Source: Mucilaginibacter geliditolerans (GTDB lineage: Bacteria > Bacteroidota > Bacteroidia > Sphingobacteriales > Sphingobacteriaceae). Taken from it: a DNA stretch of 64,000 bases. The notes under the pieces are model-generated. The model did no database searches. It had not been told where the DNA came from and saw nothing but the letters and a program-made list of their open reading frames with translations. Below are positions 1-8,219 of this stretch, piece after piece. Location of the stretch: contig NZ_JACHBY010000001.1 of NCBI RefSeq assembly GCF_014200495.1, positions 744,001 to 808,000 on the forward strand. The letters are read 5' to 3'. Each line of letters starts with the position of its first letter. Within the stretch, counting starts at the first letter, position 1. Both the position numbers and the translations under genes were made by a program.

Positions 1-1418
1 TGTCCTTGGGCCATATCTGGTCTTCTTTTTTTAGCAAAGCATTAAAGGCAGGAATAAAATTGGGGAAGATCTTTAAAAAAACACGATCAAAAGTGTTAAA
101 CAATGTTTCCCGTTCTTTTTTTATGTTGATATCATTAGTTGTTAGGAGCAGGTCGTCGTAATTTTTGGTCGATACCTTTCGCTCAACGTTCCTTTTTATC
201 TTCTCAAGTTTTAGGATATAACCGGATATTACGTTAAAAAAGTAACCGATATACTCTTCTTTAATATGCGCGTCCTCAATCAGTTTAATATTTGTTTTTG
301 CCAGTTGAACATTAGTTTCTTCAATTATTTTTTCCCTGGCCCTTAATATTTTGAGGCGGTTAAAAATGATGAATGTTATAAGTGTGATCAAAATAGCCAC
401 GACAGCTATTGACAATAAATAAACGAGGAACCTGTTCTTTTGATTTTGGGCAACGATTATCTCCTGTGCAGCAACAATTGGCAAAACCGCTCCTATCTTT
501 ATTTGCCGAAGCCTTGCGCCGTAATATTGAGCATCGTTCATGGCCTGTTGCATAAACAGGTAGGCATCTTTTACATCGCCCTGATGGTATAGCTCTTCGC
601 TCAGTTTAAAAATGGCTAAAGTTTCTTTGGTTGAGGACCGGATATCGTTTATTGCACCCAGTGCCAGCAGATTTATCCTATCCTCTGCATGTGCGGAGCC
701 TGTATAAAAGAAGCTCAATACAGTAGCAACCCTTGCCCTTTGATGATCAGTAAGGTTATAATGGTTCAATAATGTGAGGTAATATGGCGATGGCACCTGC
801 ATCTGGCCCGTTCTTATCTGCCTGTCGCCCTTGTGCATCAGCATCTCGAACGAATTAGGTTTACATAAGGCTATAGCCGAATCTATATACTTTATGGATG
901 TGGCATTATCATCCGGCGCATAATATTTATTATCGTTATTGTAGTCGGCCAGATCCGAGTATGCCCTTGCCTGCAAAGAGTAATATTCAAACCTTGAACT
1001 ATCGGCCAATAAATGGGTATTTATATGGCTCAGGCAATCAAAACTTTCCTTAAACATTCCCGATGATACCAGGATGAACGCCAGTTTTATCCGTGTTTCG
1101 TTTTGCCTGGTCGTGTTTTTTGTTAGCTGGCTTATATTCAGCAGCTTTTGGGTATAAATATAGGCCGAATCGAACTGAAATGATTTATATTCCTCAAACA
1201 GTTTGCTACAGATGTTGTATTGATCGTTCAGATCGCTTTTAGGTGTGCCGCTAAGCTGGGATTTTAACTTTTCTATCCGCTCCTTTTTTTGGCCTTCGTA
1301 TATTTTTTGTTTGGTTAGCTCGTTTTTAAGCGTGGTAAGTAAACTATCACTTTTTGTTGATGCAAGTACCGGGAAGCCGAAAGTCAGCATCAAAAAAGTT
1401 ATAGCAAGTCTCTTCATA
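1..1418 (-). CDS. DUF6377-type regulator with TPR-like sensor region, C-terminus cut by window edge
   Basis: Start is the ATG at 1418, opening MKRLAITFLMLTFG, a signal peptide. The frame stays open to base 1 (about 472 codons), so the C-terminus lies outside the window. After the signal comes the opening typical of the family (SDSLLTTLKNEL, then KKERIEKLKSQL), a helical region like tetratricopeptide repeats to about residue 310, one membrane span near 325-350 (FLVYLLSIAVVAILITLITF), a coiled-coil-like stretch and the beginning of the cytoplasmic part. Known DUF6377 proteins end in a DNA-binding region and are thought to be membrane-anchored transcription regulators in Bacteroidota. It lies 56 bp downstream of the trehalase gene on the same strand, so it may be co-transcribed and may sense something linked to trehalose use (inference). 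The family call rests on the N-terminal pattern; the diagnostic C-terminus is not visible. Confidence 0.75.
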
Positions 1419-1474
1419 AATCAGGTTTATATTACACATCTAAGCTATGCTAATAAATATTAACTTAAAACCTA

Positions 1475-3052
1475 TTATTCAATTTTTATATGAAGCGAGG
1501 GTGGATAATGATCCATTAAATTGAGCAACACCCCGTTGGTCCACCCAAAACCATCCTGAAGCGTGTATTCGCCACCGCCAGCTTTTGCTCTGGTATCTAT
1601 AACGTTATATTTTTCCATCAATTTTCCTGTTTGTTCAAACACACGGGTATTGGTGCTAATCCACCGTTCGGCTATTGATTGCGCCAAAACAGTGTGATGA
1701 TACTTACTTAAACCATCTATAGCAATATACTGCAACGGTGCCCAGGCATTTGGGCTATCCCATTGCTGCCCTGTTTTGCTAAGTGTAGTAACCAACCCTC
1801 CGGGTTTAAGAAAATTCAATTTTAAACCTAAAGAAAGCTTATTGGCCTGCTTTTTATCAGCAATATTAAATTCAAGCGGGAAAACACCGGCGAGTGTTTT
1901 AACAGGTGATATCCGGTTCAATTCCCAGTTATAGTCCATAAACCAACCCTCTTTTTCGCTCCAGCAATATTTAAGGATGGCCTTTTTACGGGAGATTGCT
2001 TTATTTAGGTAGCTATTGTAATTATGCAGATCGCCCTGTAAGCGGTACGATCTCGCAATTGAAAGTTCAAGGTGATAGATTAAACAGTTCAGATCGACGG
2101 GGATAATATCGGTGGTTTGTATGGTTCCCAGATCGTTTGGATTGCTAAACCATCTCGAACTAAAATCCCAGCCCGATTCTGCCGCTGCCCGAACATTACG
2201 ATAAAATTCTTCCGGTTTTTGTTGGGTTAGCTTTGCAGCATCCACATCTTGTTTATACGATTCCTCGCGCGGTTTGTCCGATCCATCCCAATACCTGTTA
2301 AGTACCTCGCCGTTGGGCATAAGCACTACATTATCGCTTGCCTGCCCAATAGTTAAATTCTTGTTGCCCTTCATCCAGAAAGCATATTCTTTTAAAAGTT
2401 CAGGCTGATATTTAACCAGCACCTTACTACCCTTGTCATTAGCCAGCAGATCGATCATCATCGAAAAATATGGTGGCTGTGAACGGGTTAAATAGTAAGT
2501 ACGCATCCCATTAGGGATAAAACCATATTTATCTATCAGGTAAGCAAAATCGGTTACCATATTTTGCAGTATCCCTGTTTTATGACTTTCCTGTAAACCA
2601 AGCATGGTGAAATAAGAGTCCCAATAATACATTTCGCGGAAACGGCCACCCGGCACCACATAGCCTGCCGGTAATCTCAATAAAGAGGAATATGGCGCAA
2701 TAGAATCCGGTTTACGGTATAATACGGTCCATAATGTATCTATATGATCGCGTATCCCAGCTGCTACATTACTTTTAAAGCCATCGTTATGAGCGCCCGG
2801 AATTGTAAAATTAGCGATAACGAATTGTTTAAGATCAAAGCCGGTTGTTGTACCCATTGAAGTATAATCCTTCATTATAGTTGCAGGATCGCGTATTGGA
2901 ATGGCATCAACAAAGGTCTTGTTATCAGGAAAAATACCTGATAGTTGCACAGCTTCAAATAGCCCGGGGAATAATTGCCGGGGCGTAAGCGTTTGCGAAA
3001 AAACTGAATTAAAAATGACTACCAGCCATATGACTAACAGAACTCTTTTCAT
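1475..3052 (-). CDS. treA: periplasmic trehalase (GH37)
   Basis: Inverting glycoside hydrolase that splits trehalose into two glucose molecules. The protein has 525 residues, normal for the family. Residues 1-20 are a signal peptide ending FNSVFSQ, so it is probably periplasmic. Trehalase signature 1 is at 134-148 (PGGRFREMYYWDSYF) and signature 2 at about 430-440 (QWDSPNAWAPLQ). The likely acid and base are Asp296 in ESGWDFSSRW and Glu495 in GGGEYTLQDGFGW, by analogy with the E. coli enzyme. A TAnnTTTG promoter box lies about 35 bp upstream. The next gene downstream is the DUF6377-type regulator. Family and function are secure; natural substrates other than trehalose cannot be excluded. Confidence 0.95.
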   Translation of the reverse strand: MKRVLLVIWLVVIFNSVFSQTLTPRQLFPGLFEAVQLSGIFPDNKTFVDAIPIRDPATIMKDYTSMGTTTGFDLKQFVIANFTIPGAHNDGFKSNVAAGIRDHIDTLWTVLYRKPDSIAPYSSLLRLPAGYVVPGGRFREMYYWDSYFTMLGLQESHKTGILQNMVTDFAYLIDKYGFIPNGMRTYYLTRSQPPYFSMMIDLLANDKGSKVLVKYQPELLKEYAFWMKGNKNLTIGQASDNVVLMPNGEVLNRYWDGSDKPREESYKQDVDAAKLTQQKPEEFYRNVRAAAESGWDFSSRWFSNPNDLGTIQTTDIIPVDLNCLIYHLELSIARSYRLQGDLHNYNSYLNKAISRKKAILKYCWSEKEGWFMDYNWELNRISPVKTLAGVFPLEFNIADKKQANKLSLGLKLNFLKPGGLVTTLSKTGQQWDSPNAWAPLQYIAIDGLSKYHHTVLAQSIAERWISTNTRVFEQTGKLMEKYNVIDTRAKAGGGEYTLQDGFGWTNGVLLNLMDHYPPSLHIKIE

Positions 3053-3087
3053 AATAAAGGTACCAATTGGTTTAAATTGATAAAGAC

Positions 3088-3119
3088 CAAATATATCAGC
3101 ATCAAAATAACTGTTAAAC
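3088..3119 (-). promoter_or_regulatory. candidate Bacteroidota promoter for the trehalase gene
   Basis: On the minus strand a perfect TATATTTG box (3088-3095) has a GTTT element 20 bp upstream (3116-3119). This fits the -33 TTTG / -7 TAnnTTTG arrangement known for Bacteroidota. The box ends 35 bp before the trehalase start codon. Confidence 0.5.
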
Positions 3120-3879
3120 TATTATCTAGCGTTGATCATACCCGTATAAAAAAAGTATAGGAGAAATCGCAGTAAAAAAAACACAAGTACTTAAAAATGA
3201 ATAACTTGAAAATACAGACCATTCAAATTATATAAATATTATTAACAGGAGCTGGAAGTCAGCACATCATCCCAAAGTTTTTGGGATAGCGGGATATGCC
3301 CATTAAGTAAGGAATTTATGTAATGAGATCGTAACCAGGCATCACGGAAGGATATGGGCTGAAAATGAACCTGAAATTGGCAGCACTTTTTGGTTTACAT
3401 TACCTTGTTAAACGACTATTTATTCAATAAGGTCAAGGCACCCTGAGAGCGATGCTAACTGATATTGATGAGATGCGAAAGATTTGCCCGACAATAAATT
3501 AATTTATCCTTGAAATTGCGTGTGTGTTTTTACTCAAAAAGTTTATTGACGATCTGTTATTAAGTGCAATAACTAATTAAAGGAATGCTGATAAAAGGCG
3601 ATCTATCCGGTTGTTGTTTACGAAATAAAAAAAGGTTAGCATAATCAATATTTTAATTAGCTACATAGTAGTCCGAACATCGCGACACTGGAAAGTGACA
3701 AGCTCTGATAATAGCCAGGGCTTTTTCTGTTTACCATCTACCGGCGCACGTGTGCATAGAGGTATACACATCCCAACTTTACCAGTTTGATTACTTTATA
3801 AAAACAATAAGCGCAATACTGCTGTCTATTTCCCTACTCTTCTTCAACCATTTTCAGCTTTTTAGGCCTGCCTTTAAAC
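3120..3879. other. intergenic stretch without a convincing gene
   Basis: I see no open frame with protein-like composition on either strand. A small hairpin repeats ATCCCAAA / TTTGGGAT near 3268-3286. Short frames in this stretch are broken by stops. It may be decayed sequence, as in the next 3 kb. Confidence 0.4.
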
Positions 3880-3913
3880 AACAAACGCCAGACTTTGCAG
3901 TCCGGCATTTGTT
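3880..3913 (-). terminator. hairpin terminator behind the small exported protein gene
   Basis: A 15-bp stem (AACAAACGCCAGACT paired with AGTCCGGCATTTGTT, two G-T pairs) with a TTGC loop lies 18 bp after the stop codon at 3932. It lacks a strong T-run, so it may be only partly efficient or may protect the mRNA end. Confidence 0.55.
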
Positions 3914-3931
3914 ATTTCCTTTCACTGTATA

Positions 3932-4222
3932 CTATTTTTGCTTAGTTGCTTTTTTTGCGGTAGACTTTGCATCGGATTTTGCGGTAGTGAAAGCTGATTT
4001 GGCGTCAGTTTTTGCTGTAGTCGTAGCTGACTTTGCAGTAGTCGTAGCCTTAGTGGTCGCTGCCGATTTTGTTTTGTTGGCACTATACCTCATATCAGGT
4101 GTACCGTCTTTCTTTAAATGTTGTGCTGTAGGGGCTGGTGTTTGATAAAATGGTGACGCGTTGACAGTTAGCGTCGCCACACTAAATAGAACTGCGGTAA
4201 GAAGTGTCAATAACTTTTTCAT
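3932..4222 (-). CDS. small exported Lys/Thr/Ala-rich protein
   Basis: A 96-residue protein with a clear signal peptide (MKKLLTLLTAVLFSVATL, cleavage near VNASP). The mature N-terminal part has a short motif HLKKDGTPDMRYSANK, a pattern I associate with small secreted proteins of Sphingobacteriaceae. From about residue 50 to the end the chain is almost only Lys, Thr, Ala, Ser and Asp, in loose repeats of the type TTAKSATTTAK and DAKSAFTTAKSDAK. This gives a strongly basic, probably disordered tail. A start at the ATG at 4222 fits the signal peptide. A strong hairpin follows the stop. The function is unknown; a role in binding nucleic acid or envelope polymers is only a guess. An open frame on the opposite strand is explained by the biased composition. 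Confidence 0.75.
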   Translation of the reverse strand: MKKLLTLLTAVLFSVATLTVNASPFYQTPAPTAQHLKKDGTPDMRYSANKTKSAATTKATTTAKSATTTAKTDAKSAFTTAKSDAKSTAKKATKQK

Positions 4223-4388
4223 AATTTGGTTTTTTATTTAAAAAAAAGAGTTGTTAACAAACCAATAAGCATTTGCCAGACAAATTATTTATTTAAGGGT
4301 TGGCTGCAAGATATCGGTTGTTCCCTGTCAGCACAACCACAAGTTACTGATTATGATTCGTATCGCCCGTGCTCATCAGCGCCATATA

Positions 4389-4975
4389 TCAATCAAACTC
4401 ACTCCCCAAACTCAGCTCCTGCTTCTTATATCTTTCTTTCAACGGCCCATATCGATCCTTACTTTAGTATCCGTCACCCGCGCATATATTTGCCTGGACT
4501 TGATGCTCTTGTGCCCGAGCATCTGTCCTACCCTTTCGATAGGCACACCATTCGTGCGTGACGATTGCGGCAAAGGTATGCTGGGCAACATGGCTAGGCT
4601 AGCTTCTTTTGATATTGGGCACTTTGGCGATATCCTTCAGGTAAGCGTTCGCTTTCTGGTTGCTGATCGTGGGGAACAGCTTATTTTCTTTCCGCCTAGG
4701 GTCGTCACGGTATAACTTAACGAGTTTTAGCACAGGCGGTAACAGCGAAAGCCTGACCCTGTTATTATTTGGGGGCGTTGCGTTTGCAGCCAATGCTCGC
4801 CGTCTTCCACTGTGACGATATCATCCAGCTCCAGCTTAACCGTAGGAGGAAGCGGAAACCCGAATGGGAATGCTGGTTTAAATGGCCATGATGGCCGATC
4901 CTGTTTCGACGGTGCTGATGGGCAGAAGGAAAATGTAACTTTTACAATGACCAATCCGGCACAGTAGCAGAGATG
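4389..4975 (-). pseudogene. decayed tyrosine recombinase (integrase), catalytic domain remnant
   Basis: Read on the minus strand in three frames, the pieces line up in order with the catalytic half of a Bacteroidota tyrosine integrase: CAGLVIVK (about 4940-4975); DDIVTVEDGEHWLQTQR; NNRVRLSLLPPVLKLVKLY with SNQKANAYLKDIAKV; HVAQHTFAAIVT; then TNGVPIERVGQMLGHKSIK and QIYARVTDTK, which carries the expected nucleophilic Tyr. Lesions visible are a frameshift after QTQRPQ, an in-frame TAG after NIKRS, a frameshift after AIVT, and another before LKERYKKQELSLGSEFD, which ends at 4389. The HxxR box reads HVAQ, so the catalytic Arg is lost as well. Upstream sequence to about 5122 may hold a more degraded N-terminus. 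It marks an old integrated element whose other genes are gone. Confidence 0.8.
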
Positions 4976-5366
4976 TTTCTTGACAGTGTTAAAGAATGTT
5001 CCCCGCCTAGCCCATAATAAAGACATATGAAGGCACTTCCGAGCCAGTACTAAGGCCGGGCCGCCCCACATCAATATCCAACCCCATCGAATATGTTTGA
5101 AGATGTAAAAGTACTTAAACATAATTAGCCATAGAAGCCAATTTCGTTAAATCTCCTACAAAGGTGTTTGAACTGCGGTCGCAAAGGATCTAGGGGAAAC
5201 TCAATCTTTCTATTAAGGCCGTTAGATGACGTAATGTACATTAACATCCCTGGTGACAATCAAACGATACACGAAATTCAGGGAACTTTTAATATCCAAG
5301 ATCACTCATATAGCTGTTAGAAAATGGATCGATTAATTATAAAAAGAGTCAATCCCCAATATATGG

Positions 5367-5726
5367 TTATTTTAGCGGTCCGCATTCGCAGCCCGAATCA
5401 CCACAGGCACACCAACCAGCTTCACAACATACACAACATCCGTAGTGCAGCAATAGAGGATCGTCATATAGAGCAGTTATTATACCTTTAACTCTTCCGT
5501 TTTTTTCGCCAAGATATCTGATTGAAATAGCATTGATCTTGCTCGCACTCCCGATTTTAAAGCTGCAATGATTGGGTATTGAAAGTGATAACATGTCATT
5601 GTCCAATACCTCAAGAATTGTATCATGAAACTCTTGTCTTGAACCTGCGATATACGATTTTTCACCAACTTGAAGCGATGTTGCACTATTGCATACGCTT
5701 AGATAAACTTTGATGTTTGTAGACAT
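5367..5726 (-). CDS. 119-aa protein with Cys-rich C-terminal tail, function unknown
   Basis: No signal peptide and no family recognised. Residues 1-90 look like a small folded domain (beta-rich, moderately hydrophobic, few Cys). The last 26 residues contain eight cysteines in the pattern CCxCC-x4-CxC-x4-CxC, with Gly, Trp, Asp and Glu between. Such a tail could bind metal, form disulfides, or be the core of a modified peptide behind a leader. No maturation enzyme, transporter or chaperone gene lies next to it, and the flanks are decayed mobile DNA and non-coding sequence. The start at 5726 (MSTNIKVYLSVCN) is the only good one; a Shine-Dalgarno sequence is not evident. The smooth composition and the absence of a longer competing frame argue that it is real. 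Confidence 0.6.
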   Translation of the reverse strand: MSTNIKVYLSVCNSATSLQVGEKSYIAGSRQEFHDTILEVLDNDMLSLSIPNHCSFKIGSASKINAISIRYLGEKNGRVKGIITALYDDPLLLHYGCCVCCEAGWCACGDSGCECGPLK

Positions 5727-5873
5727 AAGAACTTGGTTTAGTTAAGTGTAAGTTTACAAAAAAAAATTAAATATCAAGACTCCATACCCCATTTTTATAG
5801 ATGAAAGCGGTACTTATTTATATTAAGATGGGGTTATAAGGATCCATTCCCTATATGAATTAGCAAGCAGCTA

Positions 5874-6008
5874 CTATGTTACCTCAGGTGTTAACATCCA
5901 CTCAATATCATGCTGCGCATCCTTTTTCTTTTGTTTTATTATCATCTCAATTTCATTCAACGTTAAGCCCGTTACTAGCTTGAGGTATGCATTCGTATCA
6001 AAAAGTAT
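5874..6008 (-). pseudogene. fragment resembling the N-terminus of a PIN-domain protein
   Basis: A 44-codon open stretch reads ILFDTNAYLKLVTGLTLNE and then EIEMIIKQKKKD up to WMLTPEVT and a TAG. The LFDTNAYxxLV opening, with its Asp, is like the first strand and acidic residue of PIN-type nucleases (VapC-like toxins). It has no start codon (a stop lies directly upstream at 6009-6011) and is far too short for the domain. It is most likely a gene remnant; the match is short, so confidence is low. Confidence 0.35.
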
Positions 6009-6010
6009 TT

Positions 6011-6048
6011 AATAAATAGCACCTGTAAACAGGTGCTATTTATTTTTT
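6011..6048 (+). terminator. orphan strong hairpin terminator
   Basis: A perfect 15-bp stem (AATAAATAGCACCTG / CAGGTGCTATTTATT) with a TAAA loop is followed on the plus strand by a T-run. No plus-strand gene lies in front of it, so the gene it served seems to have been deleted, or it serves an unrecognised small RNA. Confidence 0.65.
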
Positions 6049-6359
6049 GTCTAATTTGAGCCGTCCGGTTTCCTGTCAAATTGGATCCTAACTGGACCTG
6101 AATAAATACCTGACAACAACAGATATACCACGGATTTTCGTAAATCGCCGATAAAAAAACTCAAAAAATGCAGTCTGATTCAGTTAAGGAGGTATTCAAT
6201 AGAGACTTCGAGAAAATAATCATTTTATAATTGATCAGGAACTATTTCGGGTCGTTAACTATGTTGCTTAGCGTATAGTTCATCCTAATGATTCCCGATC
6301 AAACCACAGCAGTGCAATCATAAAAAAAGGGAAGATTTTACCCTCACCCCTTTTAAGAG
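6049..6359. other. intergenic stretch, nothing recognised
   Basis: No open frame, repeat or structured element that I can support between the orphan terminator and the broken Rrf2 gene. Confidence 0.4.
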
Positions 6360-6788
6360 CTATTTATTATTACCCGTTTTTTCCTTATAACTATTACGCA
6401 ATTGCTCCAGCGCTTTTATCTTTTCCTGGTAGTTGCTTCATCAATACATTCCTCACAGCGATGGAAATGAAATTCACTGATACAAGAAACCCTGGCGATC
6501 GGACCGTCAATTATCCGGAGCACATCAACTAAAATATTTCATTGACAGGTCTGCTCAACAGATATCCACCGTTTATGCCTTTTTACTTAATAAAAATCCT
6601 GAATTTCTTAATTCCGGCAGGATCACTTCAAGGTACTTTTTCGGGATCCTTCCAAGTTGTGCAATTTGCACAGCAGATAATGGTTGTTTGCCGCTGTCGA
6701 CAGCCAGCAACATCAATGACCCTATCGCATATTTCGCCTTTTTCAGATAGCATGATTTGTGTGTGATGTTATTGCTTTTATAATACAT
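6360..6788 (-). pseudogene. frameshifted Rrf2-family transcription regulator
   Basis: The first frame (6788 down to about 6573) gives the winged-helix part of an Rrf2 protein: YLKKAKYAIGSLMLLA, then IAQLGRIPKKYLEVILPELRNSGFLLSKKA and a stop. A one-base shift restores the expected continuation GINGGYLLSRPVNEIF. A second shift restores LVDVLRIIDGPIARVSCIS and FHFHRCEECIDEA, which carries the C-x9-C-x2-C cysteines typical of Rrf2 proteins with redox or Fe-S sensing. A third frame ends in KIKALEQLRNSYKEKTGNNK and a TAG at 6360. At least two, probably three, frameshifts make it non-functional. It begins 3 bp after the flavoprotein stop codon, so it was the last gene of the SusCD-DoxX operon and may once have regulated it. 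Confidence 0.8.
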
Positions 6789-6791
6789 GAT

Positions 6792-8219
6792 CTATAAGCG
6801 CCAAATATCCTCTAATGCTCTTTTGGCAGCATGGAAACCAGGCATGCCATGAACGCCTCCGCCGGGCGGCGTTGAGGCAGAGCACAAATAAATACCTTTT
6901 GCTGATGTCCGGTAAGGTGAGCGCCGCAAAGCAGGACGGGTATATAACTGCCATATATCCAATATCCCACCATTAATGTCGCCACCAATATAATTAGCGT
7001 TATACCTCTCCATTTGTGCCGTATTAAAAACGTGCCTTGCCAATATACGGTCTTTAAAACCCGGCGCAAAACGTTCTATCTGGTTTTCAATTGCGGCCGT
7101 GCGGTCTGCCATCGAGCCATTGGGTACATGGCAGTAACCCCAGAGCGCCTGCCTACCTTCCGGCACGCGCCCTGTATCAAAAAGACTCTGTTGTGCCAGC
7201 AGGACAAACGGTTTTTCGGTGATTATACCTGCCGATGTTTCACGTTCTGATACCGCTATTTCCTGCAATGTTCCTCCAATATGAACTGTGCCGGCTGCCC
7301 TGCAGGCAGTGGCTTTAAAAGGCACGGCTCCGTCTAGCGCCCAATCAATTTTAAACACACCGGCACCATAGCGGTATCTTTTTAATTGCCATTTATAAAA
7401 ACCCGATAAGGATTCACCGGCTATTTCCAGCAATTGCTTTGGCCCCAGATCAAAAAGGATTGCCTTTGCCGAAGGCAATTCTTTTAACGACCGCACATAC
7501 CAGTCTGTTTGTATTTTCCCTCCAAGCGAAACAAAATACCCTGCCAGCGCATTAGCTATTTGTTGCGATCCGCCTTTAGGAATTGGCCATCCTTTGATGT
7601 GGCCGTTAGCCATTAGCACCAAGCCGATGGCCGCCGTAGTGAGTCGGTCAAGCGGTAACAGTGAATGGGCAGCCATCCCCGCCCATAAACCTTTTGCTTC
7701 CTGTGTTTTAAATTTATTTGCGATACCCAACGCCGAACGCAGGGCCGGTATACCGAATTTTAAGAGATCTACCGGATATTTCGGAAAGCGAAGTGGCCCC
7801 AAGACATCTGCTGCTATATCAGGCCAACTATCAACAATCGGTCCGATCAGATTGAGATATGCATTTTTATCCGGGCCTAAAAAATCAGCTGTTTCATATA
7901 AGGAATGTTTTAAGACCGCAGCATCTCCGTTATCAAACGGATGCGCCGCCAGCACTGGCGGATTAATGTATTCCAATCCGAATTTATCCAAAGGCAATTG
8001 CTGAAAAAATGGCGATGCGGCCGCCATAGGATGTATAGCTGAGCACACATCTGACAAATATCCGGGCAGCGTTAGCGCTGAGCTGCGCATACCCCCTCCT
8101 ATGATACCCGCACCTTCTATCAGTAATATAGACAACCCAGCCTGCTGTAAGGTAATTGCAGCCGCCAACCCGTTAGGACCAGCCCCTACTACAATAGCAT
8201 CGTATTCATAAACTGCCAT
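6792..8219 (-). CDS. phytoene-desaturase-like FAD-dependent oxidoreductase
   Basis: A 475-residue flavoprotein of the NAD(P)/FAD-dependent, carotenoid-desaturase-like group (COG1233 type). The Rossmann dinucleotide motif is at residues 11-19 (VGAGPNGLAA), followed by EGAGIIGGGMRS, the second FAD contact of this group. The C-terminal FAD motif is GIYLCSASTPPGGGVHGMPG. There is no signal peptide, so it is cytoplasmic. Proteins of this kind act on hydrophobic polyenes or related substrates, but no carotenoid genes are nearby and the substrate is not known. Its start codon directly follows the stop of the MBL/rhodanese gene (zero gap), which implies tight co-translation. It is the last intact gene of the operon. 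Confidence 0.85.
   Translation of the reverse strand: MAVYEYDAIVVGAGPNGLAAAITLQQAGLSILLIEGAGIIGGGMRSSALTLPGYLSDVCSAIHPMAAASPFFQQLPLDKFGLEYINPPVLAAHPFDNGDAAVLKHSLYETADFLGPDKNAYLNLIGPIVDSWPDIAADVLGPLRFPKYPVDLLKFGIPALRSALGIANKFKTQEAKGLWAGMAAHSLLPLDRLTTAAIGLVLMANGHIKGWPIPKGGSQQIANALAGYFVSLGGKIQTDWYVRSLKELPSAKAILFDLGPKQLLEIAGESLSGFYKWQLKRYRYGAGVFKIDWALDGAVPFKATACRAAGTVHIGGTLQEIAVSERETSAGIITEKPFVLLAQQSLFDTGRVPEGRQALWGYCHVPNGSMADRTAAIENQIERFAPGFKDRILARHVFNTAQMERYNANYIGGDINGGILDIWQLYTRPALRRSPYRTSAKGIYLCSASTPPGGGVHGMPGFHAAKRALEDIWRL

Noticed and set aside
3440..3502. Short plus-strand frame ending MLTDIDEMRKICPTIN
   Set aside because: Too short, stops directly upstream, no match to a family that I can name.
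3750..4145. Plus-strand frame of 131 codons rich in Val, Ala, Asp and Phe
   Set aside because: It is the reverse strand of the Lys/Thr/Ala repeat tail of the exported protein; the minus-strand frame has a proper signal peptide.
4226..4715. Two plus-strand open frames of 111 and 120 codons
   Set aside because: They are antisense to the decayed integrase, which explains their sequence; their translations look unlike real proteins.
5480..5686. Minus-strand frame of 68 codons inside the Cys-rich gene
   Set aside because: It overlaps the 119-codon frame in another phase and has a less protein-like composition.
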